A stretch of DNA of 64,000 bases from Haloplasma contractile (GTDB taxonomy: Bacteria; Bacillota_I; Bacilli_A; Haloplasmatales; Haloplasmataceae), in the NCBI GenBank assembly GCA_016841945.1, contig JAENYC010000015.1, positions 22,230 through 86,229 on the forward strand, given 5' to 3'. The notes beneath the pieces were generated by a model. That model was not told the origin of the DNA, ran no database searches, and saw only the letters and a program-made list of their open reading frames with translations. Made by a program: the position numbers and the translations under genes. This document shows, piece by piece, positions 20,828-33,290 of this stretch; position 1 is the stretch's first letter, and every line of letters starts with the position of its first letter.

Positions 20828-22897
20828 TTAACCATTTTTCTTAATAATTTCTTCTGAAATTGATTTGGGAACTTCAGCGTAATGATCAAATTGCATCGTG
20901 AAAGTTCCACGGCCTTGTGTGTTAGAGCGAAGTGCAGTTGCATATCCAAACATCTCACTTAATGGGATGCCTGCTTTTATGACTTGTGCATTTCCTCTGG
21001 CCTCTTGTCCTCCAGGATGTCCTCGACGACTCACAATATCGCCGATGACAGTTCCAAGATATTCTTCAGGAACAACGACTTCTACTGCCATAATTGGTTC
21101 TAATATAACAGGTTTACATTTTTTTGCAGCTTCTCTCAAGGCGAGTGAAGCAGCAATTTTGAATGCCATTTCTGAAGAATCCACATCATGATAAGATCCA
21201 TCATATAATGAAGCCTTGATATCTACTAATGGATATCCAGCAATTAATCCATTTTGCAATGCTTCATCGAGACCTTTTTGTACAGCTGGAATATACTCTC
21301 TAGGTACAGTACCTCCAACTATTTCATCTTTAAATTCATAACCTTCGCCACGTTCTGCTGGTTCAAATCGAATCCATACATGCCCATATTGTCCTCGTCC
21401 ACCTGATTGACGGACAAATTTACCTTCACACTGTGCACTTGTCCGAATTGTTTCTCGGTAAGAAACCTGTGGTGCACCAACATTAGCGACAACTTTGAAT
21501 TCTCTTTTCATACGATCAACGATGATTTCAAGATGCAATTCACCCATACCTTCAATAATCGTTTCTCCTGTTTCTTTGTTTGTAGAAGTACGGAAGGTTG
21601 GGTCTTCTTCAGATAATTTTTGTAATGCAAGTGCCATTTTATCTTGGTCAGCTTGAGACTTAGGTTCTATTGCGACTGAAATAACTGGTTCAGGAAATTC
21701 CATTGATTCTAATATGACAGGTGCATTTTGTGCACACAATGTATCACCTGTTGTAGTATTTTTCAATCCTACAGCTGCTGCAATGTCACCTGAATATACT
21801 TTTTTAATTTCTTCACGGTGATTAGCATGCATCTGTAAAATACGGCCAAGTCTTTCTCGCTTATTTTTTGTTGAATTTAATATATATGAACCAGAAGAAA
21901 CAGTACCTGAATATACGCGAAAGAACGTTAATCTTCCTACAAAAGGGTCTGTCATTATCTTAAATGCAAGGGCTGAGAATGGTTCTTCATCATCTGCATG
22001 TCGTTTTACTTCTGTACCATCATCTAACATTCCTTTAATTGCAGGAACATCAATTGGTGAAGGTAAGTAATCCACCACCGCATTTAACATTAATTGAACC
22101 CCTTTATTCTTAAATGATGAACCGCATATAACAGGATAAAACTCTACATTACAAGTTGCTTTCCTCAATGCAGCTTTTAATTCAGATATTGTGATTTCTT
22201 CCCCTTCTAAATATCTCATCATTAATTCTTCATCAGTTTCAGCAACTGCTTCAACTAATGCTTCTCTTTGATTTTGTGCTTCTTCTAAATACTCTTCTGG
22301 AATTTCCGTTATTTCTATTTCCATACCATCATCGGTATGATAGAAATATGCTTTCATTTCGATAAGGTCAATGATTCCACGGAACATATCCTCTGCTCCA
22401 ATAGGCATTTGAATAGCATGAGCATTAGCTCCTAGACGTTTATGTAATGTTTGAATAGAATAGTTAAAATCTGCTCCAATTTTATCCATCTTATTACAAT
22501 AAACAATTCTAGGCACCCCATAAGTTGTTGCTTGACGCCACACTGTTTCTGTTTGTGGCTCAACACCTGACTGTGCATCCAATACAGCAACTGCACCGTC
22601 TAAAACCCTTAATGAACGTTCAACTTCAACAGTAAAGTCTACATGTCCAGGGGTATCAATGATATTAATTCTATGGTTATTCCACTGAGCAGTCGTTGCA
22701 GCTGATGTAATTGTTATCCCTCGTTCTTGTTCTTGTTCCATCCAGTCCATTGTTGCAGCACCTTCATGAACTTCACCAAGTTTATGAATTCTCCCAGTGT
22801 AATATAGAATACGCTCAGTTGTAGTGGTCTTACCAGCATCAATATGAGCCATGATTCCAATATTACGTGTTTTCTCTAAAGGGAATGCTCTACTCAT
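20828..22897 (-). CDS. fusA: Elongation factor G
   Basis: 689 residues. Translocase GTPase with [15 protein letters not shown] (P-loop), IDTPGHVDF (G3) and NKMD (G4). Domains II-V follow, ending in [20 protein letters not shown]. It stands in the str operon order rpsL-rpsG-fusA-tuf. Confidence 0.98.
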   Translation of the reverse strand: MSRAFPLEKTRNIGIMAHIDAGKTTTTERILYYTGRIHKLGEVHEGAATMDWMEQEQERGITITSAATTAQWNNHRINIIDTPGHVDFTVEVERSLRVLDGAVAVLDAQSGVEPQTETVWRQATTYGVPRIVYCNKMDKIGADFNYSIQTLHKRLGANAHAIQMPIGAEDMFRGIIDLIEMKAYFYHTDDGMEIEITEIPEEYLEEAQNQREALVEAVAETDEELMMRYLEGEEITISELKAALRKATCNVEFYPVICGSSFKNKGVQLMLNAVVDYLPSPIDVPAIKGMLDDGTEVKRHADDEEPFSALAFKIMTDPFVGRLTFFRVYSGTVSSGSYILNSTKNKRERLGRILQMHANHREEIKKVYSGDIAAAVGLKNTTTGDTLCAQNAPVILESMEFPEPVISVAIEPKSQADQDKMALALQKLSEEDPTFRTSTNKETGETIIEGMGELHLEIIVDRMKREFKVVANVGAPQVSYRETIRTSAQCEGKFVRQSGGRGQYGHVWIRFEPAERGEGYEFKDEIVGGTVPREYIPAVQKGLDEALQNGLIAGYPLVDIKASLYDGSYHDVDSSEMAFKIAASLALREAAKKCKPVILEPIMAVEVVVPEEYLGTVIGDIVSRRGHPGGQEARGNAQVIKAGIPLSEMFGYATALRSNTQGRGTFTMQFDHYAEVPKSISEEIIKKNG

Positions 22898-22956
22898 GTT
22901 TAACCTCCTGTCGAGAATGTCATCTCGAATAGTTTATACAGATTCATAACTTTTTA

Positions 22957-23427
22957 TTACCAACGGTAATGTGCAAATGCCTTATTGGCTTCAGCCATTT
23001 TATGTGTATCTTCACGTTTTTTTACAGAAGCACCTATGTTATTTGAAGCATCAATAATCTCATTTGCTAATCTCTCTTCCATCGTTCGCTCATTACGTAA
23101 CCTTGCATATTGCGTTAGCCAACGTAACCCTAACGTAACACGACGCTCCTGACGAACTTCTATGGGCACTTGATAGTTAGTACCACCTATACGACGAGAT
23201 CTAACTTCTAAAATTGGCATAATATTTTCAAGAGCGGACTCAAAAACATCCAATGGATTTTTCTCAGTTTTGGCTTCGATTCTTTTGAAAGCACCATACA
23301 AAATGCCTTGAGCAACACCTTTTTTACCATCAAGCATAATATTGTTAATCAATCTTGTTACTAATTTTGAATTATAAATTGGGTCTGGTAATACATCTCT
23401 TTTTGGTACATTACCTTTACGAGGCAT
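22957..23427 (-). CDS. rpsG: 30S ribosomal protein S7
   Basis: 156 residues. [20 protein letters not shown] start and [19 protein letters not shown] are diagnostic. S7 nucleates 30S head assembly. 45 bases after rpsL. Confidence 0.97.
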   Translation of the reverse strand: MPRKGNVPKRDVLPDPIYNSKLVTRLINNIMLDGKKGVAQGILYGAFKRIEAKTEKNPLDVFESALENIMPILEVRSRRIGGTNYQVPIEVRQERRVTLGLRWLTQYARLRNERTMEERLANEIIDASNNIGASVKKREDTHKMAEANKAFAHYRW

Positions 23428-23472
23428 CTAAATTCCTCCTTTCATTAATTTTTTTATCAATTAATAAAATTA

Positions 23473-23889
23473 TTATTTCTTCTTTGGTCGTTTCGCACCA
23501 TATAATGATCGACTCTGCATACGGTCTTCAACACCAGTAGCATCTAGCGTACCACGTATAATATGATAACGTACCCCTGGTAAGTCTTTAACACGTCCAC
23601 CACGAATTAAAACCACACTATGTTCTTGTAGTTTATGTCCGATTCCAGGTATATAAGCTGTAACTTCTAAACCATTAGTTAAACGAACACGTGCAAACTT
23701 ACGTAAAGCAGAATTCGGTTTTTTAGGCGTCATTGTTCCTACACGTGTACATACGCCACGTTTTTGTGGAGATTTTGTATCCGTGAATTTTTTCTCTAAA
23801 CTATTATAACCTATGTTTAAATGCGGTGATTTTGTCTTAGTTGTTTTACTCGAGCGACCTTTACGAACTAGTTGACTAATTGTTGGCAT
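23473..23889 (-). CDS. rpsL: 30S ribosomal protein S12
   Basis: 138 residues. [17 protein letters not shown] keeps the Lys that determines streptomycin sensitivity, and [15 protein letters not shown] is standard. First gene of the str operon, with a structured region upstream. No L7Ae-like gene separates it from rpoC, unlike B. subtilis. Confidence 0.97.
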   Translation of the reverse strand: MPTISQLVRKGRSSKTTKTKSPHLNIGYNSLEKKFTDTKSPQKRGVCTRVGTMTPKKPNSALRKFARVRLTNGLEVTAYIPGIGHKLQEHSVVLIRGGRVKDLPGVRYHIIRGTLDATGVEDRMQSRSLYGAKRPKKK

Positions 23890-23905
23890 TTATTTTCCTC
23901 CTTTC

Positions 23906-23932
23906 GCTTAAATCTAGTACCACATATCCAGG
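23906..23932 (-). promoter_or_regulatory. rpsL leader hairpin
   Basis: On the minus strand GAACCACCTGGATATGTGGTAC forms ACCAC / GTGGT around CTGGATAT, just upstream of the rpsL ribosome-binding site. It may be part of a translational control site for the str operon; function is inferred from position only. Confidence 0.4.
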
Positions 23933-23945
23933 TGGTTCATTTTTG

Positions 23946-23982
23946 TCAAAAAAACTAAGCTTTGCAAGTTCTCCTGCAAAAC
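23946..23982 (-). terminator. Terminator/attenuator between rpoC and rpsL
   Basis: Minus-strand stem TTTGCAGG / CTTGCAAA with loop AGAA, then GCTTAGTTTTTTT. It lies in the 164-base rpoC-rpsL gap. Since I see no convincing promoter after it, it may reduce rather than abolish read-through into rpsL. Confidence 0.65.
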
Positions 23983-24053
23983 ATAATTTTTCACAAGCCT
24001 TTAATATTTTATCAATTAACAATATTAATGTCAATAAATTTTTATTAATTTGA

Positions 24054-27000
24054 TTAATAACTTGCTGGTTTTTGAAAAAACTCATTGGTTTCATCATTTT
24101 CAAAAACTTCATCATCCACTGTTTCTTTTATTTCAACTTGAATAGAATTAAATGGGATAACACCTGTACCTGCCGGAATTAATTTTCCAATAATGACGTT
24201 TTCTTTTAATCCCATTAATTTATCAATTTTTCCTTTTATCGCTGCATCAGTTAGAACTCTTGTTGTTTCTTGGAATGAAGCGGCTGATAAGAAGGAATCG
24301 GTTTCAAGTGCGGCCTTCGTTATTCGTAACATCACTGGTACTCCCACAGCTGGCGTTTGACCTGCCATTATATCTATCTTCTCATTTTGCTCATCAAATT
24401 CATGTTTTGAAATCATTTGACCTGGTAATAAATCCGTGTCTCCAGGTTGTGCAATTTTAACTTTTTGCATCATTTGGCGAATAATCACTTCAATATGTTT
24501 ATCCTGTATCTCAACACCCTGTGCTCTATAAACACGTTGTACTTCTTTTAATATATATTGTTGGGCACTTTCAACGTCTTTTACACGAAGTAATTCTTTA
24601 GGATCAATTGGTCCCTCAGTTATAAGGTCCCCAGCTTTCATCTCTTGATGCAAATTAACAATTGGTTCTACTCCAAACGGTAATAGATATGATTTCTCAT
24701 CATCTGTACTATCATTTCGAACACGGACTTCATATCTTCCATCTTTTTTCAAATCAACTTTGGAAATCACACCATCTATTTCAGAGATATATGCACGTCC
24801 TTTTGGATTTCTCGCTTCAAATAACTCTTGAACACGAGGTAAACCCTGGGTGATATCAGACCCAGCAACACCACCTGTATGGAAAGTACGCATGGTTAAC
24901 TGCGTCCCTGGTTCTCCTATTGATTGTGCAGCCATTACACCTACAGCCTCACCAATTTCAACAATATCACCGGTTGCTAGATTGCGTCCATAACATTTCT
25001 TACAAACACCATGTTTCGCATTACAAGTTAAAATGCTTCTTATAAATAGTTCTTCAACACCGGAATCGACAATTTCTCGAGCCATCTCTTCATCAATATA
25101 ATCATTTCGCGCCGCCATTAAATCTTTAGTCTCAGGATGATAAACATCCTTAGATAAATATCGACCGGCAATTCGTTCTTCTAATGACTCAATTCTCTCT
25201 TTACCAACCACAAGTTCTCCAACGCGAATGCCTTTATCAGTCCCACAATCCTCTTCTCTCACAATGACATCTTGCGCAACGTCCACTAATCTTCTAGTTA
25301 AATACCCAGAATCAGCAGTTTTTAAGGCAGTATCTGCCAATCCTTTACGAGCGCCATGTGTAGAGTTAAAGAATTCGGACACAGTTAACCCTTCACGGAA
25401 GGATGATGTAATTGGTAACTCAATGGTTTCACCTTTTGGATTAGCCATTAATCCACGCATACCGGCTAACTGTAAGAAATTCGAAGCATTCCCACGAGCA
25501 CCTGAATCTTGCATCATATAAATATGATTGTCTTTTGGTAATGCCCTCATGACAATTTCTTTCATTTCTTCTTTTGTTCTTTCCCATTCTTTAATCACTA
25601 AACGATATCGTTCTTTATCTGTTACGATACCTCTTTGATAAAGTTGATTAATTTTGTCAACTTTTTCTTGCGTTTCATCGATTTTTTTATACTTATCTTC
25701 AGAAATTACAACATCTGTATAAGAAATTGTCATTCCTGCCAGTGTAGAGTATTTAAACCCTAAGTCTTTCATATTATCTAACATTCTAGAAGTCTCAGTT
25801 GTTTTAAATTGTCTGAAAATTTCTAAAATGATTTGGCCTAAAAACTTCTTCTTAAATGGTTGTACTACCTTTTTATTATGGATAAAATCTCTAATATTAA
25901 CCCCTTGTGGTACAAAGTGTGCTCCATCCACACCAATTTCTAAATTTTCTTTAGTAGGTTCATTTAGATAAGGAAAAGAAGGTGGTAATATTTCATTAAA
26001 GATTAATTTACCTAATGTTGTAATCAAGTAATGATTACTATATTTTTCATCGATTTTTTTCTCTTTAAATGCATTCGTTGGAATCGCAATTCTTGAATGA
26101 AGGGTAATAAATTTATTTTCATAAGCCATTGTCGCTTCATTCATATTTTTAAAGATAGACCCTTCACCTATCTCATTCGGTTCTTCAATGGTTAAATAAT
26201 AATTCCCCAAAACCATGTCCTGAGAAGGAGTTACAACTGGTTTTCCATCCTTAGGATTCAATATATTATTAGAAGCAAGCATCAGTAATCTAGCTTCTGC
26301 TTGTGCTTCTTGCGATAATGGTACGTGAACAGCCATTTGATCCCCATCAAAGTCTGCATTAAACGCAGGAGTTACTAATGGATGTAATCGAATGGCACGT
26401 CCTTCAACTAATTTAGGTTCAAAGGCTTGAATACCTAATCGGTGTAGAGTTGGTGCACGATTTAATAAGACTGGATGTTCTTTTATAACATCTTCAACAA
26501 CATCCCAGACTCTATCATCAAGTCTTTCTATTAATTTTTTCGCACCTTTAATATTCTGTGCAATTTGTCGTTCCACTAATTGTCTAATCACAAATGGTTT
26601 GAATAATTCTAATGCCATTTCTTTTGGCAAACCACATTGATACATATTTAAATTTGGACCAACAACGATAACAGAACGTCCTGAATAATCTACACGTTTT
26701 CCTAATAAGTTTTGTCGAAAACGTCCTTGTTTACCTTTTAATGTATGGGATAGAGATTTTAATGGGCGATTACCTGCACCCATTATCGCTTTTCCTCTAC
26801 GACCATTATCTATTAATGCATCAACTGCTTCTTGAAGCATCCGTTTTTCATTTCTAACGATTATACTTGGTGCTCCAATTTCAATAAGTTTTTTTAATCG
26901 ATTATTACGATTGATTACTCTTCTATATAAATCATTTAGATCACTTGTTGCAAAACGTCCACCGTCTAATTGTATCATAGGTCTAATTTCAGGTGGAATA

Positions 27001-27698
27001 ACTGGTAATGCTTCTAATATCATCCATGAAGGATGATTACCAGAATTTTTAAATGCCTCAACAACTTCAAGACGCTTGATCACCTTTGTATGCTTTTGTC
27101 CTTGCGTAACCTTTAATTCTTCACGTAAAGCATTTGCTTCTTTTTCTAAGTCAATTTCTAGAAGTAGCTTCTTAATTGCCTCAGCACCCATTCCAGCTTT
27201 AAATTTATTGCCATACTCTCTTTCATATTTTTCATATTCTTTTTCACTTATGATTTGTTTTTTCAACAGAGGCGTTGAACCTGGGTCTATCACGACATAT
27301 GATATAAAATACATCACTTCTTCTAAAGATTTTGGTGACATATCTAAAAGTAGTGCCATGCGACAAGGGATACCTTTAAAATACCATATATGAGCAACAG
27401 GCGCAGCAAGCTCAATATGACCCATTCGCTCTCGACGTACTTTTGATTGTGTTACTTCAACACCACATCGATCACAAACAACACCTTTATATCGTATTTT
27501 TTTATATTTTCCACAATTACATTCCCAGTCCTTCGTCGGACCAAAGATTCTTTCACAAAATAAACCATCTTTTTCAGGTTTCAACGTACGATAATTGATT
27601 GTTTCATGCTTAAGTACTTCACCATGAGACCATTCATGAATTTTTTCAGGTGAAGATAAACCAATTTTCATAAAATTAAAATTATTAACATCAACCAA
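24054..27698 (-). CDS. rpoC: RNA polymerase beta' subunit
   Basis: 1214 residues. The zinc-binding N-terminus has [20 protein letters not shown], and [16 protein letters not shown] is the catalytic Mg site. The second zinc site is [13 protein letters not shown]. The start is TTG (27696-27698), 8 bases after AGGGAGG; the resulting [10 protein letters not shown] matches the Bacillus N-terminus. 33 bases after rpoB. Confidence 0.98.
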   Translation of the reverse strand: MVDVNNFNFMKIGLSSPEKIHEWSHGEVLKHETINYRTLKPEKDGLFCERIFGPTKDWECNCGKYKKIRYKGVVCDRCGVEVTQSKVRRERMGHIELAAPVAHIWYFKGIPCRMALLLDMSPKSLEEVMYFISYVVIDPGSTPLLKKQIISEKEYEKYEREYGNKFKAGMGAEAIKKLLLEIDLEKEANALREELKVTQGQKHTKVIKRLEVVEAFKNSGNHPSWMILEALPVIPPEIRPMIQLDGGRFATSDLNDLYRRVINRNNRLKKLIEIGAPSIIVRNEKRMLQEAVDALIDNGRRGKAIMGAGNRPLKSLSHTLKGKQGRFRQNLLGKRVDYSGRSVIVVGPNLNMYQCGLPKEMALELFKPFVIRQLVERQIAQNIKGAKKLIERLDDRVWDVVEDVIKEHPVLLNRAPTLHRLGIQAFEPKLVEGRAIRLHPLVTPAFNADFDGDQMAVHVPLSQEAQAEARLLMLASNNILNPKDGKPVVTPSQDMVLGNYYLTIEEPNEIGEGSIFKNMNEATMAYENKFITLHSRIAIPTNAFKEKKIDEKYSNHYLITTLGKLIFNEILPPSFPYLNEPTKENLEIGVDGAHFVPQGVNIRDFIHNKKVVQPFKKKFLGQIILEIFRQFKTTETSRMLDNMKDLGFKYSTLAGMTISYTDVVISEDKYKKIDETQEKVDKINQLYQRGIVTDKERYRLVIKEWERTKEEMKEIVMRALPKDNHIYMMQDSGARGNASNFLQLAGMRGLMANPKGETIELPITSSFREGLTVSEFFNSTHGARKGLADTALKTADSGYLTRRLVDVAQDVIVREEDCGTDKGIRVGELVVGKERIESLEERIAGRYLSKDVYHPETKDLMAARNDYIDEEMAREIVDSGVEELFIRSILTCNAKHGVCKKCYGRNLATGDIVEIGEAVGVMAAQSIGEPGTQLTMRTFHTGGVAGSDITQGLPRVQELFEARNPKGRAYISEIDGVISKVDLKKDGRYEVRVRNDSTDDEKSYLLPFGVEPIVNLHQEMKAGDLITEGPIDPKELLRVKDVESAQQYILKEVQRVYRAQGVEIQDKHIEVIIRQMMQKVKIAQPGDTDLLPGQMISKHEFDEQNEKIDIMAGQTPAVGVPVMLRITKAALETDSFLSAASFQETTRVLTDAAIKGKIDKLMGLKENVIIGKLIPAGTGVIPFNSIQVEIKETVDDEVFENDETNEFFQKPASY

Positions 27699-27731
27699 GG
27701 TTCTTACCTCCCTGTAAGGATATTAGGTTAA

Positions 27732-30700
27732 TTATTCATCATCATCTTCGAAGTCATCATCATCTTCTAAGTCTTCTTCATCAATTATTACTGAATCATC
27801 ATCTATGTCTTCATCTTCATTATCTTCTTCATCTTCTTCATCAGGAATATCATTTGGTTTATTACGATACTCAAGACGATATTCATCTTCAATGCCACTG
27901 ATTTCTCTTACTGGAGACTCTTCTAGTAAGCTATCTTTTAATTCAATTTCTGTGTATTCTGCATTGGTTATCTTTACATCCATACCCAATGCTTGTAACT
28001 CTTTGATTAAAACTCGGAATGATTCAGGCACTCCAGGGTCTGGTATTGGCTCTCCTTTTATAATCGCTTCATACACTTTAACACGACCTACAATATCATC
28101 TGATTTTACCGTCAAGATTTCTTGTAATGTATAAGCAGCACCATAAGCTTCAAGTGCCCATACTTCCATCTCACCAAATCTTTGACCACCAAATTGTGCT
28201 TTACCACCTAATGGTTGCTGTGTCACCAATGAGTATGGTCCAGTTGAACGTGCATGTAATTTATCATCAACCATATGAGCCAATTTAATCATATACATAT
28301 AACCAACAGAAATACGATTATCAAATTTTTCTCCAGTTCTTCCATCATATAATATACTTTTAGCGTCTTTTTCCATACTGGCTTCTTGAATAATTGCATC
28401 TAAGTCCTCTATTTCTACACCATCAAAAACAGGAGTTGCGATATGAACACCTAACTTTTTAGCAGCCATTCCTAAATGCAATTCTAATATTTGCCCAATA
28501 TTCATCCGTGATGGAACACCTAATGGATTCAACATAATATCACACACGGTACCATCTGGTAAGAACGGCATATCTTCTTCAGGTAATATTCGGGAGATAA
28601 CACCTTTATTTCCATGACGACCTGCCATTTTATCTCCTTCAGAGATTTTTCTTTTTTGAACAATGTATACACGAATTACTTCATTAACACCTGGTGCCAT
28701 TTCATCACCGTTTTTACGAGTAAAATGTTTCACATCATGGACAATTCCATCTCCTCCATGAGGAACTCTTAATGATGTATCTCTTACTTCACGTGCTTTT
28801 TCACCAAATATAGCATGTAATAATCGTTCCTCTGCAGATAAATCAGTTTGTCCTTTCGCAGTTACCTTACCAACTAGATAACCACCTTCCTTCACTTCTG
28901 CACCAACACGAATAATTCCGTAATCATCTAAATCTTTTAAGGCCTCATCACTTACGCCAGGTATATCACGTGTAATTTCTTCAGGGCCTAGTTTTGTATC
29001 GCGTGCTTCAATTTCATATTCTTCTATGTGAATAGATGTGTACACATCGTCTTTTACTAATCGCTCACTCATAATGATTGCATCTTCATAGTTATAACCA
29101 TTCCATGTCATAAATGCAACTAATACATTTCTTCCTAATGCTAATTCACCTTGGTCCATTGAGAAACCATCTGCGATAACTTCTCCTTCTTCAACCGTAT
29201 CACCACAAGTGACAATTGGTATCTGGTTCACACAAGTACTTTGATTTGAGCGAACAAATTTAATTAATTTATAATGATCCATACCACCATTTAAATTTCT
29301 TACTCGAATAACTCTTGAATCAACATATTCAACAGTACCAGATCTTTTCGCTATAACAGCAGAACCTGAATCTTTTGCTGCCTTAAGTTCTATCCCTGTT
29401 CCAACAAACGGTGCTTCCGGTACTAGCAAAGGAATCGCTTGTCGTTGCATATTTGCTCCCATCAATGCTCTATTGGCATCATCATGTTCCAAAAATGGGA
29501 TACAAGCAGTTGCAACAGAAACGATTTGTTTAGGTGATACATCTACATAATTGACTTCAGTTGGACTCACTAAAAATGTTTGCCCACGATGTCTAACAAT
29601 CACTTTTTCTTCAATAATATTCCTATTTTCATCAAGTTTAACATTCGCTTGTGACAATATATAATTATCTTCTTCATCTGCCGTTAAATAATCAATTTCA
29701 TCGGTAACATGTGCTTTACCATCAATAATTCTAACTTTTCTATAAGCTGTTTCAATGAAACCATAATCATTTACTTTTGCGTAAGTTGCCAATTGATTAA
29801 TTAATCCAATATTCGGTCCCTCAGGTGTTTCAATTGGGCACATACGTCCATAATGAGAATAATGTACATCACGTACTTCCATTGAAGCACGTTCTCTTGT
29901 TAATCCGCCTGGACCGAGTGCTGATAAACGACGTTTATTTGATATTTCAGCTAATGGATTAACTTTATCCATAAACTGTGATAACTGTGAACTACCAAAG
30001 AACTCTTTAATAGCTGCTGTCACAGGTCTAATATTGATTAAGTTCTGCGGTGTTAGATGCTCTGCTTCTTGAGTTGACATTCTTTCACGTACAACTCTTT
30101 CCATCCTTGTTAAACCAATTCTAAACTGATTTTGTAGTAATTCACCAACTAATCTTAATCTTCTATTTCCTAAATGATCAATATCGTCAAAATTTCCTAC
30201 GCGATAATTTAAATCAAGATAATAACTAACAGCCGCAATAATATCACTGGTTGTTACGACTAACCTATCTTCAGTTGGATTATTACCAACGACAGTTAAA
30301 ATCACCTGTTCACCATCTTCATTCATCGCTTTGACTTTAGCACTTTGTATATAACAATCAAAATCCTCTAAAGGATCAAATAAATCAATTTTTCTTCTAT
30401 TAATTGCTGAAACATCAATACCTTTTTCAATCATCTTGTCATAATCATCTTGTTTAAAAACATGCCCAGGTTCAAATAAAACTTCACCTGTATCGGCATT
30501 AATCAATGGTTCAGCAAGCACATTATCAACCAATCGATTAAATATGTTTAATTTCTTATTAAATTTATAACGACCAACTGCAGCTAAATCATATCTCTTA
30601 TCGTCAAAAAAACGAGCAAAAAATAAACTTCTAGCTCCTTCTATAGTTGGCGGTTCTCCAGGGCGTAACTTTTCATATATTTCAAGTAATGCTTCATGAC

Positions 30701-31406
30701 AATTTTCTGTACTATCTTTATCAAAAGCATTCATTAATAAAGGATTTTCCCCAAACGTTTCAAGTATTTCATCTTTTGATTTTAAACCTAAAGCTTTTAG
30801 TAAAATTGTAACCGGTAATTTACGTGTTCTATCTACTCGAACATAAGCGATTTGTTTGGCATCTTCCTCAAATTCTAACCAAGCACCACGAGTTGGAATA
30901 ATTTGGCCACTTATTTTTTCCTTACCACTTTTCTTATCAATATCTTTATTACTAAAATAAACACCGGATGAACGTACAAGTTGTGTTACAATTACACGCT
31001 CAGCGCCATTAATAATAAATGTTCCAGTATTAGACATTAATGGTAAATCACCCATAAATACTTCCTGTTCCACAGCCTCTTGTTTTTCTAAATTAGTTAA
31101 TCTAACTTTAACTTTTAATGGTGCAGAATATGTTACATCACGTTCTTTTGCTTCTAAAACGTCATATTTTGGTTGTCCGATTTCATGCCCAACAAATTCT
31201 AATATTAAATTCTCACTATGATCTTTTATTGGCGAGATGTCATTAAACATATAGGTAATCCCATCGTTTAAAAATCTACTAAAAGAGTTAGTTTGAATTT
31301 CAATTAAATTAGGTAATTCTAGGGCTCCACTAATACGAGAATAATTGCGTCGAACTCTCTTTCTTCCATATCGAATTTCTTTATAATTTTTATTTTGTGT
31401 GTTCAA
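27732..31406 (-). CDS. rpoB: RNA polymerase beta subunit, Asn at the 526-equivalent position
   Basis: About 1224 residues. I favour the TTG start at 31404-31406, 8 bases after AAGGGG; a GTG three codons upstream would overlap that site. The rifampicin region reads [18 protein letters not shown] then [10 protein letters not shown], with Asn (codon 29937-29939) where E. coli has His526. Sequences [16 protein letters not shown] (here [17 protein letters not shown]) and [20 protein letters not shown] are intact. The last ~38 residues are an unusually acidic Asp/Glu tail. Own promoter upstream. Confidence 0.97.
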   Translation of the reverse strand: MNTQNKNYKEIRYGRKRVRRNYSRISGALELPNLIEIQTNSFSRFLNDGITYMFNDISPIKDHSENLILEFVGHEIGQPKYDVLEAKERDVTYSAPLKVKVRLTNLEKQEAVEQEVFMGDLPLMSNTGTFIINGAERVIVTQLVRSSGVYFSNKDIDKKSGKEKISGQIIPTRGAWLEFEEDAKQIAYVRVDRTRKLPVTILLKALGLKSKDEILETFGENPLLMNAFDKDSTENCHEALLEIYEKLRPGEPPTIEGARSLFFARFFDDKRYDLAAVGRYKFNKKLNIFNRLVDNVLAEPLINADTGEVLFEPGHVFKQDDYDKMIEKGIDVSAINRRKIDLFDPLEDFDCYIQSAKVKAMNEDGEQVILTVVGNNPTEDRLVVTTSDIIAAVSYYLDLNYRVGNFDDIDHLGNRRLRLVGELLQNQFRIGLTRMERVVRERMSTQEAEHLTPQNLINIRPVTAAIKEFFGSSQLSQFMDKVNPLAEISNKRRLSALGPGGLTRERASMEVRDVHYSHYGRMCPIETPEGPNIGLINQLATYAKVNDYGFIETAYRKVRIIDGKAHVTDEIDYLTADEEDNYILSQANVKLDENRNIIEEKVIVRHRGQTFLVSPTEVNYVDVSPKQIVSVATACIPFLEHDDANRALMGANMQRQAIPLLVPEAPFVGTGIELKAAKDSGSAVIAKRSGTVEYVDSRVIRVRNLNGGMDHYKLIKFVRSNQSTCVNQIPIVTCGDTVEEGEVIADGFSMDQGELALGRNVLVAFMTWNGYNYEDAIIMSERLVKDDVYTSIHIEEYEIEARDTKLGPEEITRDIPGVSDEALKDLDDYGIIRVGAEVKEGGYLVGKVTAKGQTDLSAEERLLHAIFGEKAREVRDTSLRVPHGGDGIVHDVKHFTRKNGDEMAPGVNEVIRVYIVQKRKISEGDKMAGRHGNKGVISRILPEEDMPFLPDGTVCDIMLNPLGVPSRMNIGQILELHLGMAAKKLGVHIATPVFDGVEIEDLDAIIQEASMEKDAKSILYDGRTGEKFDNRISVGYMYMIKLAHMVDDKLHARSTGPYSLVTQQPLGGKAQFGGQRFGEMEVWALEAYGAAYTLQEILTVKSDDIVGRVKVYEAIIKGEPIPDPGVPESFRVLIKELQALGMDVKITNAEYTEIELKDSLLEESPVREISGIEDEYRLEYRNKPNDIPDEEDEEDNEDEDIDDDSVIIDEEDLEDDDDFEDDDE

Positions 31407-31495
31407 GAGAACCACCCCTTAATGATAAAATTGAAAGATTTTTTAGGAGTTTTTTTATATTTCACCTGTTTTAAACAATATATAGGCATTATATA

Positions 31496-31524
31496 ATAAT
31501 ATCATAGTACTTATGCATGGTCAA
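31496..31524 (-). promoter_or_regulatory. Promoter of rpoBC
   Basis: Minus strand: TTGACC (31519-31524), 17 bases, TATTAT (31496-31501), giving a leader of about 85 bases before rpoB. The -35 overlaps the TGA stop of the upstream methyltransferase gene. Confidence 0.6.
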
Positions 31525-32132
31525 TACTTATTTTTACTTTTTTTTATACTTTTTAAAAGGTAATAACCTTTATCACGACAGACTATTTCACAATTTTGAT
31601 AAATTTGTTTTAATTTGTCTTTTGTTGAAGGTGCCCCTTGTTTTTTTTGAATCACAACATAAAGTGCCCCTTGTTCGTTTAAATAATCAATGGCACCTTC
31701 TAATATTTCATGTACGACCTTTTTTCCAGCCCTAATAGGGGGGTTGGTTAAAATGCAATCATATTTATTATTTATCTTTTTGAAAATATTACTTTCAAAA
31801 ATGGAAATATTTTTCAATTTGTTTATATTTTTATTCTTTTCAGCTAAGTTCAACGCTCTTAAATTAACATCAATTAAGTCAAAATGAATAGAAGAAAACT
31901 CCTTAGCTAAACTTATTCCAATGGGACCGTATCCACATCCCACATCTAAAACACGTTTATACCACGATTCCATTACACAATTTTCTATTAGAACTTTGCT
32001 TCCATAATCAATTGTATTTTTAGAAAAAACACCGTGATCCGTTATAAAAGTTAACTCGTGGGATAAAATTTTATATATAAATTTCTGTTCATTACTTTTG
32101 GTCTCTAAATTATTATTATAGTAATGATTCAT
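31521..32132 (-). CDS. RsmC/YbxB-like class I SAM-dependent methyltransferase
   Basis: 203 residues. SAM-binding motif VLDVGCGYGPIGISLA (about 62-77) and the N6/N2-amino methylase motif TNPPIRAGK. It corresponds to YbxB, which in Bacillus lies between rplL and rpoB and resembles RsmC (16S rRNA m2G1207). Only the C-terminal catalytic half of RsmC is present, which is normal for this family. It ends in TGA. Confidence 0.88.
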   Translation of the reverse strand: MNHYYNNNLETKSNEQKFIYKILSHELTFITDHGVFSKNTIDYGSKVLIENCVMESWYKRVLDVGCGYGPIGISLAKEFSSIHFDLIDVNLRALNLAEKNKNINKLKNISIFESNIFKKINNKYDCILTNPPIRAGKKVVHEILEGAIDYLNEQGALYVVIQKKQGAPSTKDKLKQIYQNCEIVCRDKGYYLLKSIKKSKNKY

Positions 32133-32173
32133 AATAAGTATTCACCTCACAATAAATTTAACTAAAAAGATTT

Positions 32174-32230
32174 CAAAAAGAAGTACAAAAACCTGAGAAG
32201 ACCCACTTCCCAGGTTACTGTACTTCTTTC
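32174..32230 (-). terminator. Terminator after rplL
   Basis: A long two-part hairpin on the minus strand: outer AAAGAAGTACA / TGTACTTCTTT and inner AACCTGGGAAG / CTTCTCAGGTT, followed by TTTTTG. Starts just past the rplL stop. Confidence 0.88.
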
Positions 32231-32231
32231 A

Positions 32232-32597
32232 TTATTTAATTTCAACAACAGCTCCAGCTTCTTCTAGTTTATCTTTTAATGAATTCGCTTCATCTTCAGA
32301 AACTTTTTCTTTAACAGCTGCAGGTGCTGAATCTACTAATGCCTTCGCTTCTTTTAAACCTAATCCCGTTAATTCACGGACTACTTTAATTACCTTGATT
32401 TTTGAAGCGCCAGCACTTGTAAGCATAACATCAAATTCAGTTTGTTCTGCTTCTTCTTGTACACCACCAGCAACTGCAACAGGTGCAGCAGCAGTTACAC
32501 CAAACTCTTCTTCAATCGCTTTAACTAAATCGTTTAACTCTAAAATTGTCATTTCCTTTAATGACTCAATAATGTCAGTTGTTGATATTTTTGCCAT
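32232..32597 (-). CDS. rplL: 50S ribosomal protein L7/L12
   Basis: 121 residues: N-terminal dimer domain, Ala/Val-rich hinge ([11 protein letters not shown]), and C-terminal domain [20 protein letters not shown] that recruits translation GTPases. Lies 27 bases after rplJ. Confidence 0.97.
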   Translation of the reverse strand: MAKISTTDIIESLKEMTILELNDLVKAIEEEFGVTAAAPVAVAGGVQEEAEQTEFDVMLTSAGASKIKVIKVVRELTGLGLKEAKALVDSAPAAVKEKVSEDEANSLKDKLEEAGAVVEIK

Positions 32598-32624
32598 TTT
32601 TAATTTCCTCCTTAAATTAAATAA

Positions 32625-33137
32625 TTATTCTTTTTCCTCAGTTTGATCATCTTTCTCGGCAATTTGTTTAACTGCATAAGCTAAATTGCGCACAGGTGCT
32701 TGTAATACAGATAAGAACATTGATATCATACCATCTTTATTTGGTAACTTCGCAACTTCAGCCAGTTGCTCTAAAGATACAACTCTTTTTTCTATAAATC
32801 CACCTTTAAGTTCTAAGCTATCATGTTTAGTACTAAATTCATAAACAATCTTAGCTGGTGCTACAGCATCACTTTCACTAAATGCAATAGCACTTGGTCC
32901 AACAAATAACTCACTTAACTCATCATATCCTGCTTCACGAACAGCCCGTGCAGATATATTGTTTTTGATCACTTTTAATTCTGCACCTTCATCCCGAAGC
33001 TGTTTACGTAGTTCTGTTACTTCTTGAACTGTTAAACCACGGGGATTTACGATTACAGCCGATATTGAACTATTAAATCTTTCTGCTACTTGTTTAACCT
33101 GTTGTTTCTTTGCTTCTAGAATAGCTGAATTCATCAT
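32625..33137 (-). CDS. rplJ: 50S ribosomal protein L10
   Basis: 170 residues if the first of two adjacent ATG codons is used; the second (MNSAILEAKKQQV) has better spacing from AGGAGG. AVIVNPRGLTVQEVTELRKQ is diagnostic. L10 anchors L7/L12 dimers and represses its own mRNA through the L10 leader directly upstream. Confidence 0.96.
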   Translation of the reverse strand: MMNSAILEAKKQQVKQVAERFNSSISAVIVNPRGLTVQEVTELRKQLRDEGAELKVIKNNISARAVREAGYDELSELFVGPSAIAFSESDAVAPAKIVYEFSTKHDSLELKGGFIEKRVVSLEQLAEVAKLPNKDGMISMFLSVLQAPVRNLAYAVKQIAEKDDQTEEKE

Positions 33138-33158
33138 TACACCTCCTGAGTTTGTTTA

Positions 33159-33281
33159 TACCGTAGGAGAAAAAAATATCCTCTTGTCCATAGACAAAGA
33201 GGATACAATATCATAAAATTATGATTTATTACATCACCTCGGTAGGATATTAAGCCTGAGGCCCCTACTGTCTACGGTATT
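33159..33281 (-). ncRNA. Ribosomal protein L10 leader
   Basis: Minus strand begins ACCGTAGACAGTAGGGGCCT, continues with CAGGCTTAATATCCTACCGA and ends CTCCTACGGT. These are the conserved stems of the L10 leader found before rplJL in most bacteria, which binds the L10(L12)4 complex. The closing ACCGTAG / CTACGGT pair encloses an intrinsic terminator. Confidence 0.9.
33168..33206 (-). terminator. Attenuator inside the L10 leader
   Basis: Minus-strand stem ATCCTCTTTGTC / GACAAGAGGAT with a small loop, followed by ATTTTTTT. Located between the L10-binding core and rplJ. Confidence 0.85.
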
Positions 33282-33290
33282 TAAATTCAA

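Noticed and set aside
23876..24115. A 79-codon open frame across the rpoC-rpsL gap, considered as a replacement for the L7Ae-like gene
   Set aside because: It overlaps the rpoC end by 62 bases, runs through the rpsL ribosome-binding site, contains the terminator hairpin and has no similarity to L7Ae.
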